A program made the translations under genes and the position numbers. This document shows positions 7,592 to 14,922 of a stretch of DNA of 53,031 nt, in pieces (the stretch's first letter is position 1; each line of letters opens with the position of its first letter). The notes under the pieces are model-generated. The model saw nothing but the letters and a program-made list of their open reading frames with translations. It was not told the DNA's origin and did not search any database. Source of the DNA: a bacterium (GTDB lineage Bacteria; Pseudomonadota; Alphaproteobacteria; SP197); NCBI GenBank assembly GCA_028821455.1, contig JAPPGE010000062.1, forward strand, positions 1-53,031, given 5' to 3'.

Positions 7592-9310
7592 ATGACCCGT
7601 TGGGACAAGTCCAGGCTGCCAAGCCGCCACGTATCGGTCGGCCCCAAGAGCGCGCCGCACCGCGCCTTCTACTATGCCATGGGCATGAGCGATACCGAGG
7701 TGGAACAGCCTTTCGTCGGCGTGGCGACCACCTGGAACGAAGCTGCCCCCTGCAACATCACCCTGATGCGCCAGGCCCAGGCCGCCAAGAAGGGGGTCAA
7801 GGCCGGTGGCGGCACACCCCGCGAGTTCACCACCATCACCGTGACCGACGGTATTGCGATGGGTCATGCCGGGATGAAGTCTTCACTGGTCAGCCGCGAG
7901 GTGATTGCGGATTCAGTGGAACTCACCATGCGCGGCCATTGCTACGACGGCCTCGTCGGGCTCGCGGGTTGTGACAAGTCCCTGCCTGGCATGATGATGG
8001 CCATGGTGAGACTGAACGTTCCGTCAGTCTTCATGTACGGCGGCTCGATTCTGCCGGGGCGCTACCGCAACCGGGACGTCACCATCATCGATGTCTTCGA
8101 GGGTGTCGGAGCCAATGCCTCCGGCGCGATGAGCGATGACGAACTGAATGTCCTAGAGCATGCCGCCTGTCCATCCGGCGGATCGTGCGGTGGGCAGTTC
8201 ACCGCCAATACCATGGCGACGGTCTCTGAAGCGATCGGCCTGGCCCTTCCCAATTCAGCCATGACACCGGCGCCCTTCGACAGCCGCGACATGTTCGCCG
8301 AAGCCTCGGGGCAGGCGGTCATGCGTCTCATTGCCGACGATATCCGGCCACGCGACATCGTGACCCGCAAGGCGCTGGAGAATGCCGCCGTGGTGGTGGC
8401 CGCAACCGGTGGTTCCACCAATGCCGGACTGCATCTTCCTGCCATCGCCCATGAGGCGGGCATCGATTTTACCCTCGAGGATGTCTGTGATGTCTTTCGC
8501 AGAACTCCCTATATAGCCGATCTCAAGCCCGGAGGCCGTTACGTGGCCAAGGATCTCTATGGGATCGGCGGCATTCCGGTACTGATCAAGACCCTCCTCG
8601 ATGGTGGATTCCTGCACGGCGACACGCTCACCGTGACAGGAAAGACGCTCGCCGAAAACCATGCCGACGTCATCTTTCCCGAGAATCAGGACGTGGTGCG
8701 GCCCGTGAGCAATCCTCTTTCGGCTACCGGTGGCGTGGTCGGTCTCAAGGGCAATCTTGCGCCCGAAGGTGCTATCGTGAAGATTGCCGGTCTCGCTCGC
8801 CTTCAGTTCCGTGGTCCGGCCCGCTGCTTTGACACCGAAGAGGCCTGCCTCGATGCCGTTCTCGCTGGCGCCTTCGAAGAGGGAGACGTCCTGATCATCC
8901 GCTACGAGGGGCCAAGGGGTGGCCCCGGCATGCGCGAGATGCTGTCCACCACAAGCGCACTCTATGGTCAGGGAATGGGTGAAAAGGTGGCTTTGATCAC
9001 GGATGGCCGGTTTTCCGGCGCCACCCGCGGATTCTGCATCGGACACGTGGGACCGGAGGCGGGAGCCGGCGGGCCGATCGGGCTCCTTGAGGACGGTGAC
9101 ATGATCGCCATCGATGCGGCGGCCGGAACACTCGATGTCGAACTCGACGCCGCCGAACTCGAAGCCCGCCGCAAGGCGTGGAAACCCAGAGCCACCGACT
9201 ACAATTCAGGTGTCATCTGGAAATACGCACAGACCGTCGGACCGGCCCGACTTGGTGCGGTCTCTCACCCGGGTGGCGGAGGAGAAACCCACGTCTTCGC
9301 CGATCTGTGA
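7592..9310 (+). CDS. ilvD: Dihydroxy-acid dehydratase
   Basis: A 572-residue IlvD/Edd-family enzyme, which dehydrates 2,3-dihydroxy-isovalerate and -methylvalerate to the 2-oxo acids in valine and isoleucine synthesis. Three cysteines expected to hold the iron-sulfur cluster are in place: Cys54 (EAAPCNIT), Cys127 (GCDKSLPGM) and Cys199 (PSGGSCGGQFTANTM). The C-terminal GPRGGPGMREML and TDGRFSGATRGFCIGHVGPE motifs are standard. The ATG at 7592 follows AGGGAG and gives the normal family length; an open frame extends 123 codons upstream but crosses the divergent EamA gene and is not coding. No other branched-chain biosynthetic gene is adjacent. A sugar-acid dehydratase role is possible but the sequence is typical IlvD. 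Confidence 0.9.
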   Translation: MTRWDKSRLPSRHVSVGPKSAPHRAFYYAMGMSDTEVEQPFVGVATTWNEAAPCNITLMRQAQAAKKGVKAGGGTPREFTTITVTDGIAMGHAGMKSSLVSREVIADSVELTMRGHCYDGLVGLAGCDKSLPGMMMAMVRLNVPSVFMYGGSILPGRYRNRDVTIIDVFEGVGANASGAMSDDELNVLEHAACPSGGSCGGQFTANTMATVSEAIGLALPNSAMTPAPFDSRDMFAEASGQAVMRLIADDIRPRDIVTRKALENAAVVVAATGGSTNAGLHLPAIAHEAGIDFTLEDVCDVFRRTPYIADLKPGGRYVAKDLYGIGGIPVLIKTLLDGGFLHGDTLTVTGKTLAENHADVIFPENQDVVRPVSNPLSATGGVVGLKGNLAPEGAIVKIAGLARLQFRGPARCFDTEEACLDAVLAGAFEEGDVLIIRYEGPRGGPGMREMLSTTSALYGQGMGEKVALITDGRFSGATRGFCIGHVGPEAGAGGPIGLLEDGDMIAIDAAAGTLDVELDAAELEARRKAWKPRATDYNSGVIWKYAQTVGPARLGAVSHPGGGGETHVFADL

Positions 9311-9348
9311 CTCGTGAGCGGCCGATTGTTGGATTCGGTGCGTTCCGG

Positions 9349-9373
9349 CGGCCCCGTCAGCCGAGCGGGGCCG
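9349..9373. terminator. GC-rich hairpin between convergent ilvD and the histidine kinase gene
   Basis: CGGCCCCG (9349-9356) and CGGGGCCG (9366-9373) form a perfect 8-bp stem with a 9-base loop, spanning the stop codon of the kinase gene and lying 38 bases after the ilvD stop. It is placed to terminate both transcripts. No U-tract follows on either strand. Confidence 0.5.
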
Positions 9374-11543
9374 GAGAAGCTTCGCTGGCAGCGGGTGTCG
9401 TGTCGAAGGGCAGGTGCACGGTAAACTCGGTGTAGGTATCGGGCTCGGAGTCGACCGTGATGGTGCCGCCGTGCTGGCGAACGATGTCGTTCGACATCGC
9501 CAGTCCGAGCCCGGTCCCCTGGTCAGTCGGTTTGGTGGTGAAGAAGGGATTGAATATCTTATCGATGACGTCGTCGGGAATACCGGAGCCATTGTCATGC
9601 ACGGAGATCTCGACACCGTCCTCCAGTTTCTTGGTGCTTATCCGGATAACCGGGTCGAAGCGCGCTGACGGGTCCGCCTCGCGAATCTTGCGCCGACGGT
9701 CATCGGCCGCATAGCAGGCGTTGCCGATCAGATTGAGAAAGACGCGGCCGATGTCCTGGGGAATGATGTTCATCTCCGGGACCTCGGGGTCGAGTTCAAA
9801 GACAAGTTCGGCCTGGAAGTTGGTGTCGGTTGCCCGGGCGCTGTGATAGGCGAGACGGGCATGCTCGTCGACAAGCGGATTGATCGCGTAGGGCTGACGT
9901 TCACCCGAGCCACGGCCCATCATCAGCATGCTCTGCACGATACTGTCGGCGCGTGTGCCATGCTGGCGGATGAGCCTGGTGTTCTCGACCAGATCGTCGG
10001 TAATCTCCCGGACGAGGGCATGGCGTTCCTTCGTCTCTTCGTTTTCGTCGATGTCTGCAAGCAGTGCCTCGATCTCCTCCACCATCTCCTCGAGCAGTTC
10101 CGTCGAGCCTTCGGCAAAATTCTTGATGAAGTTGAGGGGATTGCGGATCTCGTGAGCGACACCTGCCGTCAGTTCACCAAGTGCTGCGAGTTTCTCGCGC
10201 ATGACGATCTGGTCCTGGGCCTTTTCGAGATCAGTCAGCGCCGTCTCGATGAGCTCGTTCTTCGCCTGCAATTCGTTGGCCATCTTCTCGACAAGATTGA
10301 GTCGCTGGACTTCAAGGGCATGCTGCCGGAAGACTTCCAGGGCAGAGGACATCTCCGCAATCTCGTCGCTTCCGCGCACCTCGATCTCTTCTTCCAGGTC
10401 ACCCTTGGCCATGACCCGCATGCGTTCCGACAGCCTCGAAAGGCGCCGGATGAGGCCGCGACCAATGTAGAGCCAGGAGATCAGCGCAGCACCCACGACA
10501 CTGACCAGGCTGATGCCGATCAGCAGATTGCGCCCGGTCAGGATGGCGTCCTCGGAAGCCTCGGTCGCATCGATGGCGGCACCTTCCGCCTCACTGACCA
10601 GTTTCTCAACGTTGCTGACAAGGTTGAGGGCCAGCGACTGGTTCAGTTCCAGAATGCGCTGCAGTTCGGTCTCGGCTTCAAGTTCCCGCTGGCGGATGTC
10701 GAAGCTGCTGTCCTCGCCGCTTCCAAGCCGGTCCATCGCGTTGAAGAGACTCTCGAGCTGTTGCCTCTGGTCACCGTCGGGCAGAGTGTTGAGGTTGTGC
10801 TGAATCCCCCTTCTGACAGCCTCGAATCGCTCCTTCAGCGGCTCGAGAAGGGTGATGCTGGACGTGTTGAAGACCGTCGCCAGGATTTCGAACGCCACCT
10901 TTGTGCCGGAGTGTATTTCCGAAAGGACCCGGTAACGCAGAATTTCGTGGTCGGTGAAAGTGTGGGTCCGGGACATCGGCGCTTCGTCGAGAGCCCGGTA
11001 GCCGGTCATGGCATAGAACAGCTGATCGTCGATGGCCGGTATGAGAAAGTGGTTGAGTTCCCTGGAGAGCACCGCCATTTGGTCCGTGAGACGCAGGCGC
11101 GATGCCTCGAGTGCGAAGAGGTTCCACATCAGGTTCTCGATATCGACGATGGTGCTGACCAGATCGCGGCTTTGGGAGCGGATTGGCTGGAATTGCTCGT
11201 CATCGCCGCCGAGTTCCTCGAGCAATCGCAGTTGTCTGGCGAACTCGTCGCGACTCTGCTGGACCTCGAAACCGGTATAGGTGAGGTCGAGTTGGGTGCC
11301 GGCCGAGGTAAGCTTCGGCGCCGCCGCCGCCAGGGCGCCGCTGTGCTGGGCGATACCGAAGGCAGCGGCAATGGCCGGAACCGTTTCTTCGCTGACGTGC
11401 CGCTGGGCATCCGCGACGCGATCGAAGGAGTACCAGCCCACCATGCCGGAGATGACCGTCAGGGTGACCGCCCCCATGATGGCGATGGTGAGCTGCGCCG
11501 AGATGCGCGAGCGCAGATCGTAGAGGCGCCGGAACATCGTCAC
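9357..11543 (-). CDS. Sensor histidine kinase with large helical periplasmic domain (TorS-like sensor)
   Basis: A 728-residue membrane kinase. The first membrane segment is at about residues 16-37. A helix-rich periplasmic region follows from about 38 to 337, then a second membrane segment at about 338-360, HAMP at about 355-410, and a coiled-coil linker. The dimerisation/phosphoacceptor box has His464 (GVAHEIRNPLNFIKN). The ATPase domain shows the N box (NLIGNACYAA, about 608), DNGSGIP and GTGLGLAMS. The roughly 300-residue sensor begins with a pattern (LAAAAPKLTSAG) reminiscent of TorS, the kinase that reads trimethylamine N-oxide through the periplasmic protein TorT. It overlaps the upstream binding-protein gene by ATGA, so the two are translationally coupled. 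The kinase has no receiver or HPt domain; the likely partner is the receiver-PP2C protein of the same operon. Confidence 0.88.
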   Translation of the reverse strand: MTMFRRLYDLRSRISAQLTIAIMGAVTLTVISGMVGWYSFDRVADAQRHVSEETVPAIAAAFGIAQHSGALAAAAPKLTSAGTQLDLTYTGFEVQQSRDEFARQLRLLEELGGDDEQFQPIRSQSRDLVSTIVDIENLMWNLFALEASRLRLTDQMAVLSRELNHFLIPAIDDQLFYAMTGYRALDEAPMSRTHTFTDHEILRYRVLSEIHSGTKVAFEILATVFNTSSITLLEPLKERFEAVRRGIQHNLNTLPDGDQRQQLESLFNAMDRLGSGEDSSFDIRQRELEAETELQRILELNQSLALNLVSNVEKLVSEAEGAAIDATEASEDAILTGRNLLIGISLVSVVGAALISWLYIGRGLIRRLSRLSERMRVMAKGDLEEEIEVRGSDEIAEMSSALEVFRQHALEVQRLNLVEKMANELQAKNELIETALTDLEKAQDQIVMREKLAALGELTAGVAHEIRNPLNFIKNFAEGSTELLEEMVEEIEALLADIDENEETKERHALVREITDDLVENTRLIRQHGTRADSIVQSMLMMGRGSGERQPYAINPLVDEHARLAYHSARATDTNFQAELVFELDPEVPEMNIIPQDIGRVFLNLIGNACYAADDRRRKIREADPSARFDPVIRISTKKLEDGVEISVHDNGSGIPDDVIDKIFNPFFTTKPTDQGTGLGLAMSNDIVRQHGGTITVDSEPDTYTEFTVHLPFDTTPAASEASPAPLG

Positions 11544-12775
11544 TCTCCGCCGGCACCGGCCGTCTCGACGACTTTCCGGTAGCGGCCCTGATCATCGACG
11601 ACCGTCAGGTAGACCGCGTCGGACCCCTGGTTGTCGTCCCCGAACCGGATCGGGAACCCTCCAAGGTCGATGACGCGATCGTGGGTCATGGTTTCGAGGA
11701 AACAGGCGCGATCGGGAGCTTCCCCACAACCTTCCAGGATGCTGACGACCAGGCGACCCGCCAGGTAGCCCTCGAGTGACACGAATCCGGGAGGGGTTTC
11801 CGGAAACGCTCGCGCCAGAAGCTCCCGGTAGTGCTCGACGATCGGTGGATTGGTGACAGTGCTGTCGTCGTCAACCGTGCGAACGTGCCCGTCGTCGATG
11901 ATGACAGCACCGTCGTCGTCGTCCGGTGGCGGAACCACCTGGGTCACGAATATGCCGCTGCTGGCGGGCCCGAGTTTCTCGATCAGTGCATTGCTGCCGA
12001 CGAACGAGATGGTCATGAAAAGGGGTTCGAAGCCGATCTGTTTCGCCCAGGCGATGAAACTGGCTACCGGATCATAGGCGCCAACGAGTACGACTGCATC
12101 GGGACCGGCAGCCCGAAGATCGAGAAGCCCTGTTTTGACGGCCGTGGTGTTGCGTGGGTAGACACCGGTTCCGACCATCGGAAGACCACGGCGCTCGAGA
12201 GCGATCTGCACACCGCGCAGTCCGGCCTGGCCGAATGAATCGTCCTGGTAGAACACGCCAATGCGGTTGATGCCCAGGGACCTGGTCAGGAAATCCACGA
12301 TTTTCTCGGTCTCCTGATAGTAGGACGCCCGCAAGTTGATCACGGTGCTCCACTGGCGGTCTCGCAGGAAGGCGGCACCGGTGAAGGGTGCGATGTATGG
12401 CACGTTGTCGGCTTGAGCCACCGGGACGGCAGACCTCGAGGTTGGTGTACCGACGGCACCGATCAGGGCAAACACGTTCTCCCGTGTGATCAGCTCCGTC
12501 GTGTTGGCGATGGCCGCTTCCGGCTCGTAGGCATCATCGAGCGAGACAAGCTCGAGAGTGCGGCCAAAGACACCGCCCGCCTCGTTGGCTTCCGCAAATG
12601 CCAATTCGATGCCCCGCCGAATTTCCTTTCCAAGATCCTGCGCCGGTCCGCTGAAGGCTGCCGACTGTCCGAACTTGATGGAATCATCGTCGACGCCGGC
12701 TTCCTGGCCGTGGGCAAGACTGGCGACCAGGACGAGAACGGCAGCGCACAAGAGGGGCTGCAAGGCCCGTTGCAT
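11540..12775 (-). CDS. Periplasmic ligand-binding protein (branched-chain amino acid/amide type)
   Basis: A 411-residue type-I periplasmic binding protein of the LivJ/AmiC-like group. A Sec signal peptide spans residues 1 to about 23 (hydrophobic LLCAAVLVLVASLAHG). The lobes follow, with IKFGQSAAFSGPAQDLG near the N-terminus and GVFYQDDSFGQAGLRGVQIA in the middle. No ABC permease or ATPase is nearby. Instead the gene lies between the anti-sigma ATPase (1-base overlap TGATG) and the kinase (4-base overlap ATGA), so it probably presents a ligand to the kinase, as TorT does for TorS or LuxP for LuxQ. An acidic insertion at about residues 280-305 (VPPPDDDDG ... VDDDSTV) is unusual for the family. 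The ligand cannot be told from sequence. Confidence 0.85.
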   Translation of the reverse strand: MQRALQPLLCAAVLVLVASLAHGQEAGVDDDSIKFGQSAAFSGPAQDLGKEIRRGIELAFAEANEAGGVFGRTLELVSLDDAYEPEAAIANTTELITRENVFALIGAVGTPTSRSAVPVAQADNVPYIAPFTGAAFLRDRQWSTVINLRASYYQETEKIVDFLTRSLGINRIGVFYQDDSFGQAGLRGVQIALERRGLPMVGTGVYPRNTTAVKTGLLDLRAAGPDAVVLVGAYDPVASFIAWAKQIGFEPLFMTISFVGSNALIEKLGPASSGIFVTQVVPPPDDDDGAVIIDDGHVRTVDDDSTVTNPPIVEHYRELLARAFPETPPGFVSLEGYLAGRLVVSILEGCGEAPDRACFLETMTHDRVIDLGGFPIRFGDDNQGSDAVYLTVVDDQGRYRKVVETAGAGGE

Positions 12776-13194
12776 CAGTTCCTCCGCTTGGAGAGCGCCA
12801 CGTGATTCTTGTTATCGTCCCGCCAGTACCGGACGTCGTCCACGAGCGTCTTGACGAAATGAACGCCGAGTCCGCCAACCCTGCGGTCCACCAGTGCCGA
12901 ATCCGTGTCGGGCTCCGGGGCATCCTCAAGGGGGTTGAAAGGGTCGCCATCGTCAACGATCCGGACCCTTACTTCGTCATCGTCAGACTCGATTGTGACC
13001 GTCATGTCGTGATCGAGGTTGTCGCTGTGGGCATAGTTGACCACGTTGGTGCACAGTTCGTCGAGGACCAGCCTGATCTTGAATTCGATGTCCGGTTGCC
13101 AGCCCTCGGCACCGGAAACCTCGTCCACGGCGGTCTCGACCTTCTGCAGTTCCTCGATGGTCGTCCTGATGACCAGGGTCGTGCTGGCTGCCAC
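12775..13194 (-). CDS. RsbW-like serine kinase / anti-sigma ATPase
   Basis: A 139-residue GHKL ATPase of the anti-sigma-factor group, which in partner switching binds either a sigma factor (or other target) or the STAS antagonist, and phosphorylates the latter. The N box LVLDELCTNVVNYAH holds Glu46 and Asn50. The VDDGDPFNP and GGLGVHFVKTLVDD boxes are intact. I chose the GTG at 13194: GGAG, partly formed by the last bases of the upstream gene, precedes it and only 4 bases separate it from that gene's stop. The longer open frame upstream overlaps that gene. No sigma factor gene adjoins, so the protein's target lies elsewhere or is not a sigma factor. Confidence 0.85.
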   Translation of the reverse strand: MAASTTLVIRTTIEELQKVETAVDEVSGAEGWQPDIEFKIRLVLDELCTNVVNYAHSDNLDHDMTVTIESDDDEVRVRIVDDGDPFNPLEDAPEPDTDSALVDRRVGGLGVHFVKTLVDDVRYWRDDNKNHVALSKRRN

Positions 13195-13198
13195 ACCA

Positions 13199-14356
13199 TC
13201 ACTCCGAACGGTAGAGAGTGAGACACGTGATGTCGTCGAACTGCGGAGCGTCCCCCGAGAAGGTCTCAACCGCCCGGAACACGATATCGTTGGCTTCCCT
13301 GGCGCTTGTCGGCGGCGACTCGCTGAACAGTTCCGTCAGCTGTTCCAGACCGAACTGGTCCTGGTTCTCGTTCTCGGCCTCCGTCACGCCATCGGTGTAA
13401 CACAGGGCCATGTCGCCGGGTTCCAGCCGGATCTGCTGTTGCGTGTACTCGATGCCGGGCACAACCCCGAGTGCAACGCCGGCGGAGGTGCCGAACAATG
13501 TGTGGCTTCCATCCGAGTGGACGATAAGCGGGGGATTGTGACCCGCATTTGCAAAGGTGAGGAGGCCCGAGGCCGGGTCGAAGATGGCAAAGAACAGAGT
13601 CACGAACATCGATGTTTCGTTGTTCTCGTTCAGCAGTTCGTTGACTTCCGTCAGCACTTCGCTTGGCGACGTTCTGCCGACAGCTGCGCCCTTGAGAAGG
13701 GTGCGGCTCGACATCATGAAGAGTGCGGCGGGGACGCCCTTGCCGGAGACATCCGCTATGGCCAGGCCGATCCTGTTGTCAGGCAGGCTGAGAATGTCGA
13801 AAAAATCGCCGCCGACATCCCGGGCCGGCTCCATGTTGGCAAAGACCTGGTAGGTCTGCGTCTCCGGGAAACTCGTGGGAAGGATTGCCTGCTGCATCGA
13901 ACGTCCGACACTGAGCTCGTTTTCCAGGGCGACGAGCTTGTCGCGTGATTGCAGTGCTTCGCGGAGCATCGTGAGATGCCGCAGGGTGCGGTCGATGGTG
14001 ACCCTCAGATCATCGAAATCAAGCGGCTTGGTCACGAAGTCGAATGCGCCGCGATTCATCGCCGTGCGGATGTTCTTCATGTCGCCGTAGGCTGAAACAA
14101 TCACCGAACGGATGTTTGGATCCACCTTGGGAATCTGTTCAAGCAGCGTCAGGCCATCCATCTCGGGCATGTTGATGTCCGAGAGAACCATCTCGATCTC
14201 GGGGTCCTTGTTGAGCGCCTCGAGGGCCTGGACACCGTTGCCGGCAAATGTGAAGTGGAACTTCCCGCGTCTGATCTCCCGGCGCATGCGCTGCAGCATC
14301 AGGCGCTCGAGATCCGGTTCATCGTCAACGACAAGTATCTTGCGGGGTTCGGTCAT
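13199..14356 (-). CDS. Response regulator with PP2C (RsbU/SpoIIE-type) phosphatase output
   Basis: A 385-residue two-domain protein. The receiver domain covers residues about 5-125, with Asp11/Asp12, phosphoacceptor Asp60 (LSDINMPEMDG) and Lys110 (TKPLD). A coiled-coil linker (about 128-160) leads to a PP2C-type serine phosphatase domain with ARDVGGDFFD (Asp180, Asp184), IADVSGKGVPAALFM, LCYTDGVTEA and a terminal DDITCL, all metal positions present. Such proteins dephosphorylate a STAS antagonist when the receiver is phosphorylated. The downstream kinase is the natural phosphodonor and the upstream STAS protein the natural substrate. The gene starts 48 bases after the STAS stop. Confidence 0.92.
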   Translation of the reverse strand: MTEPRKILVVDDEPDLERLMLQRMRREIRRGKFHFTFAGNGVQALEALNKDPEIEMVLSDINMPEMDGLTLLEQIPKVDPNIRSVIVSAYGDMKNIRTAMNRGAFDFVTKPLDFDDLRVTIDRTLRHLTMLREALQSRDKLVALENELSVGRSMQQAILPTSFPETQTYQVFANMEPARDVGGDFFDILSLPDNRIGLAIADVSGKGVPAALFMMSSRTLLKGAAVGRTSPSEVLTEVNELLNENNETSMFVTLFFAIFDPASGLLTFANAGHNPPLIVHSDGSHTLFGTSAGVALGVVPGIEYTQQQIRLEPGDMALCYTDGVTEAENENQDQFGLEQLTELFSESPPTSAREANDIVFRAVETFSGDAPQFDDITCLTLYRSE

Positions 14357-14404
14357 GTGGCGCCCATCAGTAAAGTCAACCGGAGATAAGCGGGTGATGC
14401 GATG

Positions 14405-14746
14405 TTACTTTTCCTGTGTGGCGTCAAGCGCCTCGGCCTTGTCGGCACACACCTGGATGATCTTGTCGAATCCGGCTATGGAAAATACCTCCTGGATGGA
14501 TGGCTGCAACGAATGAAGCGCCAGTTTCGCATTGCGCGTCCACAGGTTCTTGGTGATCACCAGAACCGCTCTCAGTCCAGCGCTGTTGATGTAGCTCAGA
14601 TTCTCGAAGTCGACGATGACCCTTCGGATGTCATCGGTGATGGCCCTTTCCATCAGGTGCTGGAACTCGCTGACCGTGGCGCTGTCAATGCGGCCGTTGA
14701 CGGTGGTGACAAGGACATCGTCCTCTCGCTCTGTCCTGACTTCCAT
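14405..14746 (-). CDS. STAS-domain anti-anti-sigma factor (RsbV/SpoIIAA-like)
   Basis: A 113-residue single STAS domain. The phosphorylatable serine is Ser55 in YINSAGLRAVL, matching the D-S-x-G site of SpoIIAA/RsbV. In its unphosphorylated form it should bind the RsbW-like ATPase and free the ATPase's target. It is the first gene of the five-gene operon. Conserved GGGAAT-type repeats lie just upstream and are the likely control site. Confidence 0.88.
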   Translation of the reverse strand: MEVRTEREDDVLVTTVNGRIDSATVSEFQHLMERAITDDIRRVIVDFENLSYINSAGLRAVLVITKNLWTRNAKLALHSLQPSIQEVFSIAGFDKIIQVCADKAEALDATQEK

Positions 14747-14794
14747 GGTTGAGACCCGCTTTCTCCTGTTGGCGCTGAAATGGCGATGACATCA

Positions 14795-14883
14795 GGGAAT
14801 CGGACGATTCCCCGGGCAACAAACGGAATGCCGCATCCTTCCTGCCGGTCGGCAGCCTCCGGTATTCCCGATGGTCATTCCCG
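14795..14883 (-). promoter_or_regulatory. Palindrome and repeated CGGGAAT motifs upstream of the partner-switching operon
   Basis: GGGAATC-GGAC-GATTCCC (14795-14812) is a perfect 7-base inverted repeat 48 bases before the STAS start. Further upstream, ATTCCCG occurs twice in direct orientation at 14864-14870 and 14877-14883, 13 bases apart (CGGGAAT when read in the operon's direction). The repeated core suggests a regulator binding site. A short stem CTGCC/GGCAG near 14842-14855 may terminate one of the flanking transcripts. Confidence 0.4.
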
Positions 14884-14922
14884 AAACCTAGAACGCCCCT
14901 GTCTGCTGTTCAAGCCTGTCGC

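Noticed and set aside
9843..11582. 579-codon open frame on the plus strand opposite the histidine kinase
   Set aside because: Antisense shadow of a gene with intact kinase motifs.
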